Shown: one piece after another, positions 26,302-35,416 of the stretch
How positions within the stretch are numbered: the stretch's first letter is position 1
Layout of the letters: every line of letters starts with the position of its first letter
NCBI GenBank assembly: GCA_036267255.1
Contig: DATAWK010000047.1
Coordinates: forward strand, 62,001 to 126,000
DNA from: DATAWK01 sp036267255
GTDB lineage: Bacteria; Acidobacteriota; Terriglobia; Terriglobales; Acidobacteriaceae
Length of the DNA: 64,000 bases
Direction: 5' to 3'
Program-made: the position numbers and the translations under genes
The notes under the pieces: generated by a model
The model's database searches: none
What the model was told of the DNA's origin: nothing
The model's input: only the letters and a program-made list of their open reading frames with translations

Positions 26302-28464
26302 ATGGAATCCCAGACAGACAACCGGCACGGCACGCATTCCCACAGTCACGATACGAACGCACTCGCCCAGGCGTCGTCTTCGTATCTGCGCTCTGCCATG
26401 CATCAGCCGATTGCGTGGAACGAGTGGGGCGAGGAAGCTTTCGCTCTGGCGCAGCACGAAAACAAACCCATCCTGCTCGATATCGGCGCCGTCTGGTGTC
26501 ACTGGTGTCACGTCATGGATCGCGAAAGCTACGAGGATGCGGAGATCGCCGCCATCGTCAACGAATACTTCATCGCCATCAAGGTGGATCGCGACGAGCG
26601 CCCCGATGTCGACAGCCGCTATCAGGCCGCTGTTTCTGCCATGAGCGGAACCGGCGGATGGCCCTTGACGGTCATCTTGACGCCGGATGGCAAGCCGTTT
26701 TTTGGTGGCACCTATTTCCCCAAAGAAGAACGCTACGGACGCCCCGGATTTGCGCGTGTCCTGCTGACCATGGCGGATGTGTTTCGCAACAAGCATGACG
26801 AGGTTTTGGAATCTTCCGAAAGCGTGCTGAGCGCAATTCAATACAACGAGACCTTTTCAGGCCGGTCCGGAGATTTACATGCAGCGCTGGTAGAGAAGAT
26901 GATCCAGTCTGCGCTGCAGCAATTTGACCGTCACAACGGCGGTTTTGGTTCGCAGCCAAAGTTTCCGCACCCGGCGGCGTTGGATCTTCTGCTGGATGCT
27001 GCAGCGCGGACCGGCGATGAGGCCACGCGCAATGCAGCGCTGGTCACGCTCGACAAGATGGCGCGCGGCGGCATCTATGACCATCTTGCCGGAGGCTTCC
27101 ATCGCTATTCTGTCGACGAGCGATGGGTGGTGCCGCACTTTGAAAAAATGGCCTACGACAACTCCGAGCTGCTGAAAAATTATGTCCACAGCTTCCAGAG
27201 CTTTGTCGATTCAGGGTATGCCCGCGTGGCAAAAGATATTTTGCGCTGGATGGATGCCTGCCTCAGCGACCGCGAGCGTGGCGGATTTTATGCATCGCAG
27301 GATGCGGATTTTTCGCTTGACGACGACGGCGACTACTTTACCTGGACGCAGCAGGAAGCCGCGGCAGTCTTGACGACGCGCGAAATGGAAGTCGCCGGCC
27401 TCTATTACGACATTGGCGAACTCGGCGACATGCACCACGATCCGGCAAAGAATGTACTGCACGTCGATCATGCTCTCAGCGAAGTCGCGCGTCGCACATC
27501 GGTTCCTGTAGAAGAGGCGCAGAAGCTGCTGGAATCCGCCCGGCAGAAGCTCTACGCAGCGCGGTTGCAGCGCCCCACGCCCTATGTCGATACCACCATC
27601 TACGTGAACTGGAACGGCCTCTGCATCTCCGCGTACCTGGAAGCGGCGCGCGTTCTGGGGCTAAAGGAAACGCGGCAATTCGCTCTGCAATCCCTGGATC
27701 GCATTCTTCGCGAGGCGTGGCAAGCGGATGGTTCTCTGCGGCGCGTGGTTGCCTTTGCCGATGGCAAGCCGCCTGCCAATGCAATTGCCGGCATGCTGGA
27801 CGATTACGCGATGCTGGGCCACGCCTGCGTGGATGCCTGGGAGAGCACGGCGGAGCTGCGCTACTTCCAGCACGCCGAAGCCATTGCCGAAGCGATGGTA
27901 GCGCGTTTCTATGACGCAACCGGTGGAGGCTTCTTCGATACCGCGACACCCGCCGACGGCGCTGTGGCGCTGGGCGTGCTCAGCGCGCGCCGCAAGCCTT
28001 TGCAGGACGCGCCGACACCGGCAGGGAACCCCGTTGCCGCTGCCTTGCTGCTGCGATTGGAAGCCTGCAACGGGCGCAATGACTGGCGCGAAAAAGCGCA
28101 GGACACGCTGGAAACCTTCGCCGGTGTCGTCGAACACTTTGGCCTCTATGCGGGAGCGTATGGACTCGCGCTGCAGCGTTTCCTGCTGCCCCCCGTGCAG
28201 GTCTGCGTTATCGGCGACGACGCAATCGCCGACGAGCTGACCGCAGCAGCTACCGCGCGCTATGCCGTCAACAAAACCGTTCTGCGGATTTCCCGCGCAA
28301 TCATCCGGCAACGTGCCTTGCCGCCGGTGTTGGCCGAGACTCTGCCGCACTTACCGGAACTGGCTGGCAGCGCAAGCTTTGCCGTCGTCTGCACCGGTAC
28401 AAGCTGTCAACCGCCCGTGCACAGCGCCGACGCGTTGGTCGAGTTGTTAAGCAAGGCCCTCTAA
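26302..28464 (+). CDS. DUF255 thioredoxin-fold/six-hairpin protein (YyaL/SPATA20 family)
   Basis: Protein of 720 residues. An N-terminal thioredoxin-like DUF255 domain has the family motif CHWCHVM (Cys66, Cys69), with the cis-Pro-like GGWPLTVILTPDGKPFFGGTYFP. It is joined to an (alpha/alpha)6 barrel resembling N-acylglucosamine 2-epimerase/cellobiose epimerase folds (for example GGIYDHLAGGFHRYSVDERWVVPHFEKMAYDN). The function of the family is not established; redox or sugar-modifying roles have been suggested. There is no signal peptide. A His-rich stretch (HGTHSHSHD) precedes the first domain. The Shine-Dalgarno AAGGA is 4 bases from the ATG. It follows the M20 gene by 45 bp. Confidence 0.9.
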   Translation: MESQTDNRHGTHSHSHDTNALAQASSSYLRSAMHQPIAWNEWGEEAFALAQHENKPILLDIGAVWCHWCHVMDRESYEDAEIAAIVNEYFIAIKVDRDERPDVDSRYQAAVSAMSGTGGWPLTVILTPDGKPFFGGTYFPKEERYGRPGFARVLLTMADVFRNKHDEVLESSESVLSAIQYNETFSGRSGDLHAALVEKMIQSALQQFDRHNGGFGSQPKFPHPAALDLLLDAAARTGDEATRNAALVTLDKMARGGIYDHLAGGFHRYSVDERWVVPHFEKMAYDNSELLKNYVHSFQSFVDSGYARVAKDILRWMDACLSDRERGGFYASQDADFSLDDDGDYFTWTQQEAAAVLTTREMEVAGLYYDIGELGDMHHDPAKNVLHVDHALSEVARRTSVPVEEAQKLLESARQKLYAARLQRPTPYVDTTIYVNWNGLCISAYLEAARVLGLKETRQFALQSLDRILREAWQADGSLRRVVAFADGKPPANAIAGMLDDYAMLGHACVDAWESTAELRYFQHAEAIAEAMVARFYDATGGGFFDTATPADGAVALGVLSARRKPLQDAPTPAGNPVAAALLLRLEACNGRNDWREKAQDTLETFAGVVEHFGLYAGAYGLALQRFLLPPVQVCVIGDDAIADELTAAATARYAVNKTVLRISRAIIRQRALPPVLAETLPHLPELAGSASFAVVCTGTSCQPPVHSADALVELLSKAL

Positions 28465-28544
28465 TATCCGCGCACTCCCCGAGTTCAGTGGCCGTGAAAT
28501 ATGTCAGGATAGGACACGGATAGCGGCAACGGGGGCCGTTTGCC

Positions 28545-28952
28545 ATGAACATCAAGGGAATTACAAAATGCGCATCGCAGAGTTTGCTGTCGGCATTGCT
28601 GCTGGCTGCAATGGCCGGCACGGCCCAATATACGTATACGGCCCAATGCATGGCACAAGTTCAGGAACCTCTACCACCACCCCTGTCGAATAACACGCAT
28701 GTCCCGCATTCACCGGGCTCGGATGACGGCAGCATAAGTCCAGAGATGCAGGAGAAGATGGCGGAGGGGCGCAACACACAGCGGCAGAAAAGGCTGGAAG
28801 AGAATACGAAGAAGCTGGTGCAGTTAGCCGATCAACTCCAGACCGCTGTGAACAGGAGCAACAAAAATATTTTGTCCATCGATGTCATCCACCGCGCCGA
28901 AAAGATTGAGAAGCTGGCAAAGCAGATTCAGGACGAGATGAAAGCCGAATAG
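28545..28952 (+). CDS. Small secreted protein, function unknown
   Basis: Hypothetical protein of 135 residues. An N-terminal signal-like segment (about residues 8-38) contains SLLSALLLAAMAGTA, and the mature part has a Pro-rich linker followed by a long, charged, probably coiled-coil helix (about 65-135: RQKRLEENTKKLVQLADQLQTAV...). No domain is recognised. Secretion to the periplasm is inferred from the signal. It ends 20 bp before a bidirectional hairpin terminator shared with the convergent pyrophosphatase gene. No clear Shine-Dalgarno precedes the ATG. Confidence 0.72.
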   Translation: MNIKGITKCASQSLLSALLLAAMAGTAQYTYTAQCMAQVQEPLPPPLSNNTHVPHSPGSDDGSISPEMQEKMAEGRNTQRQKRLEENTKKLVQLADQLQTAVNRSNKNILSIDVIHRAEKIEKLAKQIQDEMKAE

Positions 28953-28972
28953 CGCAATCTTTGTCCCGCAGA

Positions 28973-29014
28973 AACAGCAAGAGGCCGCTCCACCAGGAAC
29001 GGCCTCTTGCTGTT
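28973..29014. terminator. Bidirectional terminator between the small secreted gene and hppA
   Basis: A perfect 15-bp inverted repeat (AACAGCAAGAGGCCG arm) with a 12-nt loop lies between two convergent genes. Confidence 0.85.
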
Positions 29015-29039
29015 AGAACTTTCCTGACGCGTTGGAGGT

Positions 29040-31307
29040 CTACAGGAAGAGTGGCGCCAGCACCAGTGTGATGGTTGCCAGCAGTTTGATCAGTACATGC
29101 AGCGATGGTCCCGCCGTGTCCTTGAATGGATCCCCGACCGTGTCGCCTACCACGGCAGCTTTATGCGCATCGGATCCCTTGCCGCCATGCTGTCCCGTCT
29201 CGATGTGTTTCTTGGCGTTGTCCCACGCGCCACCGCCGTTGTTCATCAGCATCGCCATCAGAATGCCGGTGATGGTGCCCACCATCAGCAGCGCCGCTAC
29301 GGACTCCGGCCCTGTCAAATTGACTGCAATTCCGTTGATCGTTGGCACATCCGCCAGCGAAGAGACATGAAATGCATCCCCAAAGTGGCGGAAGATCAGA
29401 CCCACCGCCAACGGCATGCATACCACCAGCAACCCCGGCAAAACCATTTCGCGCAGTGCGGCAGCGGTCACAATGGAGACGCAGCGTCCGTAATCCGGTT
29501 TGGATGTGCCCGCCATGATGCCGGGATTTTCCTTGAACTGGGCTCGCACGTCCTTGATCACGTATTGCGCCGCGCGTCCCACGGCCTGGATCGCCAGCGA
29601 CGAGAACAGGAAGACCAGCATGGCTCCGAGCAGTGCTCCCACAAACACCGGGACACTGGCCAGATTCACATTGGTGAAGCTCCAGTTGTGGGGCATGTAG
29701 CCACCGGCCAGCGCCACCTTGTCGGCAACGATGCTGCGAATCTCTTCCATGTACGCCGAGAACAGCAGAAACGCGGCCAGGGCTGCCGAGCCGATGGCAT
29801 AGCCTTTGGTCAGCGCCTTGGTGGTGTTTCCGGCTGCATCCAGTTTGTCCGTCTTTCTGCGGATGTTCTCCGGCTGGTTCGACATTTCGATAATGCCGCC
29901 GGCATTGTCCGTGATCGGTCCGAAGGTATCCATGGCCAGAATGTAGGCAGCCGAAGAGAGCATGCCCATCGTGGCAATCGCAGTACCGTAAATGCCCTTG
30001 GCATAGTTGCTAAGCGTAGGCACATCCGCCAGCGCGCGAACTCCGAAATAGTAACTCAGCAACAGTGCCGCGCCGATGACAACAGCTGGCATGGCAGGCG
30101 TCTCCATGCCCACTGCCAGACCGCTGATGATGTTGGTTGCCGGACCCGTCAGCGATGCCGTTGCAATGGACCGGACAGGGCGATAGCGGGACTCGGTGTA
30201 GTACTCCGTGATGCGGACAAACAGGAACGCTGTGACAATGCCGACTGCACCGCTGGCAAAAAGCCACCAGCGCGCATCGAGCATAAAATAAACCGCCGCC
30301 GCCAGTCCCGCCAGTGCCAGCACGGTTGTTACGTAATAGCCGCGATTCAGCGCGTGCATGGGGTCTTCTTCTTCTCCGCAGCGCACCATGCTGATGCCAA
30401 TCGCGCTGGCAATCAGGTTGATGGCCAGGATGATCAGCGGAAACAGAATTCCCTTCAGGCCAAAGACCGGATACAGCACAGCGCCCAGAATCATCGCGCC
30501 GACATTTTCCGCAGCGGTCGATTCAAAAATGTCCGCACCGCGTCCGGCGCAGTCGCCCACGTTGTCCCCGACCAGATCGGCAATCACCGCGGGATTGCGC
30601 GGGTCATCCTCTGGAATTCCAGCTTCTACTTTGCCGACAAGGTCCGCGCCCACGTCGGCTGCCTTGGTGTAGATGCCACCGCCCAGTTGGGCAAACAGTG
30701 CCACCAGAGAAGCCCCAAAACCGAATCCGACAAGGCGATAGGGAATCTCCTGCGGATGTTGCAATCCGCCAAACAGAAAGAACAGCATGCCAACGCCGAT
30801 CAGGGAGAGGGCCACGACTACCAGGCCTGTCACGGCTCCACCGCGCAGCGCCAGTTGCAGTGCCCGGTTCAGGCTGGTGCGGACGGCGCTTGCAGTACGA
30901 ATGTTGGCGCGAATCGAGACGTACATGCCGGTGTATCCGGCAATCGCAGAGCAAAGCGCGCCAATCAGAAAGCTGATGACCGTCATGCCTGCGTAGGGTG
31001 CTGTGCGCGAGTACAGGTGATAGCCGCCGTACAGGAGTACGGCAATCACCAGGGCCAGCACGGCGATGGTGCTATATTGCCGCCGCATAAACGCCTCAGC
31101 GCCTTCACGGATGGCGTTGGAGATGGCCTGCATCTCCGGTGTGCCGGTGTCTTTTGAAAGTACGGAACGCGCAAAAAGAAGCGCGACAAACAACGCCACG
31201 ACGGCGACGGCCAGCGCAATCCAAAGATATTTCTGATCCTGTGTTGATGCGGCGTTGGTGGGGGTTTGCCATAAAAATACAGCCGCATTCGAGAGAAAAG
31301 CTTCCAA
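29040..31307 (-). CDS. hppA: Membrane-bound proton-translocating pyrophosphatase, K+-independent
   Basis: About 755 residues and 15-16 membrane helices, the normal size for a membrane pyrophosphatase that couples PPi hydrolysis to ion pumping. The substrate motif KAADVGADLVGKVEAGIPED and the following DNVGDCAGRGADIFES are intact. GNTTKA carries Lys at the position that is Ala in K+-dependent enzymes, indicating the K+-independent H+-pumping type. I place the start at TTG 31307, which has GGAGG five bases upstream. A TTG at 31418 would add 37 residues with no membrane logic. A good sigma-70 promoter lies at 31437-31466, giving a leader of about 120 nt. It probably recycles biosynthetic PPi into proton motive force. 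Confidence 0.93.
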   Translation of the reverse strand: MEAFLSNAAVFLWQTPTNAASTQDQKYLWIALAVAVVALFVALLFARSVLSKDTGTPEMQAISNAIREGAEAFMRRQYSTIAVLALVIAVLLYGGYHLYSRTAPYAGMTVISFLIGALCSAIAGYTGMYVSIRANIRTASAVRTSLNRALQLALRGGAVTGLVVVALSLIGVGMLFFLFGGLQHPQEIPYRLVGFGFGASLVALFAQLGGGIYTKAADVGADLVGKVEAGIPEDDPRNPAVIADLVGDNVGDCAGRGADIFESTAAENVGAMILGAVLYPVFGLKGILFPLIILAINLIASAIGISMVRCGEEEDPMHALNRGYYVTTVLALAGLAAAVYFMLDARWWLFASGAVGIVTAFLFVRITEYYTESRYRPVRSIATASLTGPATNIISGLAVGMETPAMPAVVIGAALLLSYYFGVRALADVPTLSNYAKGIYGTAIATMGMLSSAAYILAMDTFGPITDNAGGIIEMSNQPENIRRKTDKLDAAGNTTKALTKGYAIGSAALAAFLLFSAYMEEIRSIVADKVALAGGYMPHNWSFTNVNLASVPVFVGALLGAMLVFLFSSLAIQAVGRAAQYVIKDVRAQFKENPGIMAGTSKPDYGRCVSIVTAAALREMVLPGLLVVCMPLAVGLIFRHFGDAFHVSSLADVPTINGIAVNLTGPESVAALLMVGTITGILMAMLMNNGGGAWDNAKKHIETGQHGGKGSDAHKAAVVGDTVGDPFKDTAGPSLHVLIKLLATITLVLAPLFL

Positions 31308-31624
31308 GACTGCCTCCAGGTGATTTCTGAAAAATATACCGGTAAAGAACGCGAAACAGACCTCTGCCAGGGAGTGGATGCCGGTGCTTCCATTTGCCGG
31401 AATCCACAAAAGCGGCAAAATGCCTCAAAACGCGTTATTAGAGCATGTAGCAAAAACAAGGGTCAACCCAGCAGCAAAACAGGCCCAAAACACAGCATAC
31501 TTCGACCAGCGGAACAGGTAGTCATGTTTCGTCGGCCTCAGCGGACCAGTATTCGATTTCTACAGTTTCTCTTTTCTATTAGAAGGTCTGGATGGCCGTC
31601 AGGCAAGTCTGATGGGTACCGGCT
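31308..31624. other. 317-bp divergent intergenic region between hppA and the aspartyl protease
   Basis: It contains the hppA promoter (31437-31466, minus strand) and its leader. On the other side it is AT-richer, with no clear promoter for the protease gene, no small open frame with a ribosome site, and no RNA gene that I could recognise. Confidence 0.65.
31437..31466 (-). promoter_or_regulatory. Sigma-70-like promoter of hppA
   Basis: On the minus strand TTGACC (31466-31461) and TCTAAT (31442-31437) are separated by 18 bp. They match five of six and five of six consensus bases. Transcription would begin near 31430, upstream of both candidate hppA starts. Confidence 0.65.
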
Positions 31625-32887
31625 ATGCGATTTCATGTGTTCTACGCGAAGCACTCCCCGAGTACGATCAGTGTTATGCGCTTTGCCTGTCTCCTGGTTG
31701 TCCTGGCTTGCACGTTGAATTTCGGCGAGCCCGATTTGCAGTCGCAGGCAGTGCGAACGGCAACGCACGTGACGGTTCCTATGGCCGTAGAGGGCAGCAC
31801 ACCGGTCGTCACGCTCAGTTTCAAGAGAGCAGATGGTGGTCTGCGAACTGCTCGATTCGTCTTTGACTCCGGAGGCGGAGCCATCATCTTCGATGAGGGA
31901 CTTGCGGCGGATCTCGGACTGAAACCTGAAGGGGCCACCATTGTTTCAGATGGACAGCAGTACAGGCGGGTCCATGTACCCGCGGCATTTGTAGGCGGAA
32001 TGCCGGTCGATTTAGGAACCAGTAATGCGTTTGTGCACTTGGGCGCAACCAGCTTCACCGACAGGGTTGCAGTGGAGGGACTGCTTCCCGGCAAAGCCTG
32101 CGAGCACTATCAGGTTGTCCTGGACTATCCCGGGCAATTATTTTCTGTCGGAGAAGCTGGAAGCCTTCCCCATCGGGGGAAACGACTTGCGTGTCGCTAT
32201 ATTGCATCGAGCGGACATCCGAGAGTCGAGGTTGGAATCGACGGAATCAGCTACGGATTTTTACTTGATACTGGAACTCGGATCACGCTCGCCCGCGAAG
32301 ACATCCTGAGAAAATGGTCCAAAGAGCATCCTGATTGGTCGAAAAGCACTGGAGCTGCAGGTCCTGCGAACGACGGCGGAACGTCGGACGACCATGCTTT
32401 TCTCCTGCGCATTCCTATCCTGCAACTTGGGGCGTTTCGGCTGACCCGGGTAGCAGTCGCGTCGCGTCCGGACGAAACATACAGTGCAACTTCCTACGAA
32501 ACCCCAGCCCCCATCATTGGAGCGCTGGGAGGCAACATCCTCAGCCGGTTTCGGGTCGAGATTGACTATCCCGATCAGCTTCTCTTCTTGGAGCAGTCCG
32601 GCAGTAGGGAAGTCGATGCATTCGATACCGTTGGCCTTGTGCTGGGCACCAACGCGGCAGGTCAACTCATTGTGCGCGCAGTGTCTTCCACTGCATCGGC
32701 AGCGACACAACGCAATATTTTGCCAGGCGATGTCATTCTGGAGATACGTGGCTTTGGCAAAGCGCCTTACACATTGGTGCAGGCGGCTCAGGCATTGTCG
32801 GGAACAGTTGGAGAGTCCAAACAACTGCGCATTCTGAGAAATGGGAAGCCTATGAATGTGACCGTTGTCGTCTCTCGGATACTCTGA
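31625..32887 (+). CDS. Secreted two-motif (retropepsin-like) aspartyl protease with C-terminal PDZ
   Basis: Protein of up to 420 residues. Two aspartyl-protease repeats are visible: the first with FVFDSGGG (Asp81, DSG), the second with FLLDTGTR (Asp215, DTG). Each is followed by a downstream hydrophobic-hydrophobic-Gly-type segment (VEGLLPG, IIGALGG). The two could form both halves of one active site, as in pepsins. A PDZ-like domain (about 335-418, ILPGDVILEIRGFGKAP) ends the protein. A signal peptide is best placed if translation starts at the ATG at 31676 (MRFACLLVVLACTL). The longer start at 31625 has no better ribosome site. It probably acts in the periplasm on unfolded or secreted proteins. 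It is monocistronic. Confidence 0.8.
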   Translation: MRFHVFYAKHSPSTISVMRFACLLVVLACTLNFGEPDLQSQAVRTATHVTVPMAVEGSTPVVTLSFKRADGGLRTARFVFDSGGGAIIFDEGLAADLGLKPEGATIVSDGQQYRRVHVPAAFVGGMPVDLGTSNAFVHLGATSFTDRVAVEGLLPGKACEHYQVVLDYPGQLFSVGEAGSLPHRGKRLACRYIASSGHPRVEVGIDGISYGFLLDTGTRITLAREDILRKWSKEHPDWSKSTGAAGPANDGGTSDDHAFLLRIPILQLGAFRLTRVAVASRPDETYSATSYETPAPIIGALGGNILSRFRVEIDYPDQLLFLEQSGSREVDAFDTVGLVLGTNAAGQLIVRAVSSTASAATQRNILPGDVILEIRGFGKAPYTLVQAAQALSGTVGESKQLRILRNGKPMNVTVVVSRIL

Positions 32888-33006
32888 TAAGGGTTTCGCA
32901 GTGTCAACCATCCGGTTTACGGTATTCAATAGATCTCGTGAAAAGCCGTGATTTTTTGCAATCCCGTCGCCTAATGTCGGACACGCTACCCATCAGCGAA
33001 ACAAGA

Positions 33007-33036
33007 CTGACAGAATAGAGAATTAGCCGTTACAAT
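33007..33036 (+). promoter_or_regulatory. Sigma-70-like promoter of the fused E1 gene
   Basis: CTGACA (33007-33012) and TACAAT (33031-33036) are 18 bp apart, each one base from consensus. Transcription would start near 33043, and the ATG at 33077 is preceded by GGAG at five bases. Confidence 0.65.
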
Positions 33037-33076
33037 ACCGTGTTCAGCATGCATACCGAACCGGGCAGGAGCACGC

Positions 33077-35251
33077 ATGGCGCAAACCACTACGGCGAAA
33101 ACAAAAGCACATTCGCCTTATGCAGCAGCCGGTCTAACCAGCCGGCAGATGATCCAGATATACCGCTTGATGTTCCTCTCCCGCCGGATCGATGATCGCG
33201 AGATATCGTTGAAGCGGCAGCAGAGAACCTTTTTCCAGATCTCCGGTGCCGGGCATGAAGCTCTGTTGATTGCAGCCGGGATGGCTCTCAAGTCCGGCTA
33301 TGACTGGTTCTATCCGTACTATCGCGATCGCGCGCTTTGCCTCACGTTGGGAGTCACGCCGGAGGAGATGCTGCTGCAGGCAGTGGGCGCTGCATCCGAC
33401 CCTGCCAGCGGTGGTCGCCAGATGCCGTCGCACTGGAGCAGTCCCCAGCATCACATCGTCACCCAATCCTCCTCCGTCACCTCGCAATGCCTGCAGGCTG
33501 TGGGCTGCGCCGAGGCTGGCCTGTACTTTTCACGGCATCCGGAAGCAGCCCGGAAGCACGAAGGAGATTATCGCGCGTTTAAGGACGTGCAGTTCCACGG
33601 CGATGAAGTCACCTACGTCTCTCTGGGGGAAGGCTCCACCAGCCAGGGGGAATTCTGGGAGTCTTTGAGTGCCGCCTCCAATAGCAAGCTGCCGGTGCTC
33701 TTTGTTATCGAGGACAACGGCTACGCCATCTCGGTACCGGTCGAAGTGAATACGCCCGGCGGCAACATCTCTCCGCTGGTCGCAAACTTTCCGAATTTTT
33801 ATTTTGCCGAGGTGGACGGAACCGACCCGGTAGCCAGTTACGCCGCATTTCGCGATGCCGTGGCGCACTGCCGTGCAGGCAAGGGGCCTGCGCTGGTGCA
33901 TGGCCATGTGATCCGGCCCTACTCCCATTCTTTATCGGATGACGAGCGCCTGTACCGCTCTGAGGAAGAACGCGAAGCGGATGCCTTGCGCGACCCGCTG
34001 CCACGCCTGCAGATGTCCTTATTGCGCGAAGGCATTCTGGACGAAAAAGGCCTGACGCGGCTGGAAAATGAAGTCGACGAAGAAATTCGTCAGGCAACCG
34101 ATCGTGTTCTGCGTGCACCCTTGCCGACGGTCGACACAATTCCTCTGCATGTTTACTCCGAGCATTGGGACCCGACGGCCGCAACTCTCGCGCGGGAGCC
34201 TGAGAAAACCTCCGACACTGCCCAACACACCATGGCGGAGTTGATCAACGCTTGCCTTTCCGACGAAATGCGGCGCGATGAGCGCATCGTTATTTTCGGG
34301 GAGGATGTGGCGGACTGCAGCCGCGAAGAAAGCTTGAAAGCTGTCCAGGTAAAGGGTAAAGGCGGCGTTTTCAAATTGACCGCCGGTTTACAAAAGACGT
34401 TCGGTTCTGAGCGCGTCTTCAATTCGCCTCTGGCCGAGGCCAACATCGTGGGCCGCGCCGTCGGCATGGCGACCCGCGGCATGAAGCCCGTGGTGGAGAT
34501 TCAGTTTTTTGATTACATCTGGCCGGCGATGCATCAACTGCGCAACGAGCTGCCGTTGATCCGTTGGCGCTCCAACGATACGTTTTCTTCTCCGACCGTC
34601 ATTCGCGTGGCCATTGGCGGATATCTGACCGGCGGTTCCATCTATCATTCGCAGTGCGGAGAAAGCATCTTCACGCATACGCCGGGCATCCGCGTCGTTT
34701 TCCCGTCGAATGCGCTGGATGCCAATGGCCTGCTGCGCACAGCCATCCGCTGCGACGATCCCGTCCTGTTTCTGGAGCATAAACGTCTCTATCGTGAGAC
34801 GTATGGCCGAGCCGTCTACCCCGGGCCGGACTACACCATTCCGTTCGGCAAAGCGAAGATCGTTCACGCGGGAGAAAATCTCACCATCGTCACCTACGGT
34901 GCGTTGGTGCCGCGCGCTCTGCAGGCAGCGCTCCGCGCCGAGCGTGAACATAACATCTCCGTGGAAGTCATCGATCTGCGCACGCTCAGTCCCTACGACT
35001 GGGAAGCAATTGCCACATCGGTCCGCAAAACCAGCCGCGTCATCCTTGCCCATGAAGATATGTTGAGCTGGGGTTATGGCGCGGAGATTGCCGCGCGCAT
35101 CGCCGATGAACTCTTCGATGATCTGGACGCTCCAGTGCGGCGCGTTGCGGCAAAAGATACCTTTGTCGCGTATCAGCCATTACTGGAAGATGCGATTTTG
35201 CCCCAGCCGGAGGATATCCTGAAGGCCATTCTGGACTTAAGAGCTTTTTAA
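33077..35251 (+). CDS. Fused alpha/beta 2-oxoacid dehydrogenase E1 (branched-chain/pyruvate type)
   Basis: Thiamine-diphosphate dehydrogenase of 724 residues in which the usual separate alpha and beta subunits are joined. The alpha part (about 1-340) has SRRIDDREI, the GHEALLIAAGMAL region and the cofactor motif as GEGSTSQGEFWESL...EDNGYAIS (GEG and DN replacing GDG and NN). The beta part (about 385-724) has FGEDVAD, FNSPLAEANIVGRAVGMA and EIQFFDYIWPAMHQLRNE, then a transketolase C-terminal domain. It decarboxylates a 2-oxoacid and passes the acyl group to an E2 lipoyl protein. The fused layout is common for branched-chain-type E1. No E2 or E3 gene is nearby. Confidence 0.9.
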   Translation: MAQTTTAKTKAHSPYAAAGLTSRQMIQIYRLMFLSRRIDDREISLKRQQRTFFQISGAGHEALLIAAGMALKSGYDWFYPYYRDRALCLTLGVTPEEMLLQAVGAASDPASGGRQMPSHWSSPQHHIVTQSSSVTSQCLQAVGCAEAGLYFSRHPEAARKHEGDYRAFKDVQFHGDEVTYVSLGEGSTSQGEFWESLSAASNSKLPVLFVIEDNGYAISVPVEVNTPGGNISPLVANFPNFYFAEVDGTDPVASYAAFRDAVAHCRAGKGPALVHGHVIRPYSHSLSDDERLYRSEEEREADALRDPLPRLQMSLLREGILDEKGLTRLENEVDEEIRQATDRVLRAPLPTVDTIPLHVYSEHWDPTAATLAREPEKTSDTAQHTMAELINACLSDEMRRDERIVIFGEDVADCSREESLKAVQVKGKGGVFKLTAGLQKTFGSERVFNSPLAEANIVGRAVGMATRGMKPVVEIQFFDYIWPAMHQLRNELPLIRWRSNDTFSSPTVIRVAIGGYLTGGSIYHSQCGESIFTHTPGIRVVFPSNALDANGLLRTAIRCDDPVLFLEHKRLYRETYGRAVYPGPDYTIPFGKAKIVHAGENLTIVTYGALVPRALQAALRAEREHNISVEVIDLRTLSPYDWEAIATSVRKTSRVILAHEDMLSWGYGAEIAARIADELFDDLDAPVRRVAAKDTFVAYQPLLEDAILPQPEDILKAILDLRAF

Positions 35252-35256
35252 GTTGG

Positions 35257-35295
35257 CTTGAAGCAACAGCTTGAAGTGACAACTTAAAGTGACAG
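35257..35295 (+). repeat. Three tandem 13-bp repeats after the E1 gene
   Basis: CTTGAAGCAACAG (35257-35269), CTTGAAGTGACAA (35270-35282) and CTTAAAGTGACAG (35283-35295) abut exactly and differ at a few positions. They lie 5 bp after the E1 stop codon. No function is evident. Confidence 0.8.
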
Positions 35296-35416
35296 AAGAC
35301 GCGATCGGCGCCTGCCGCGCAACTTCCAGCCGCAAACTGCATTCACATAAGTATCGGTGCTCGAACGCTGCTTGCAGCGCCCCTTGAGTGCGCCTACCAT
35401 TCTGGAGAGCGAAAGC

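Noticed and set aside
29097..31157. A 686-codon open frame opposite hppA
   Set aside because: It lies entirely antisense to a well-conserved membrane pyrophosphatase, has a Gln/His/Arg-rich composition without domains, and reflects GC-rich codon bias.
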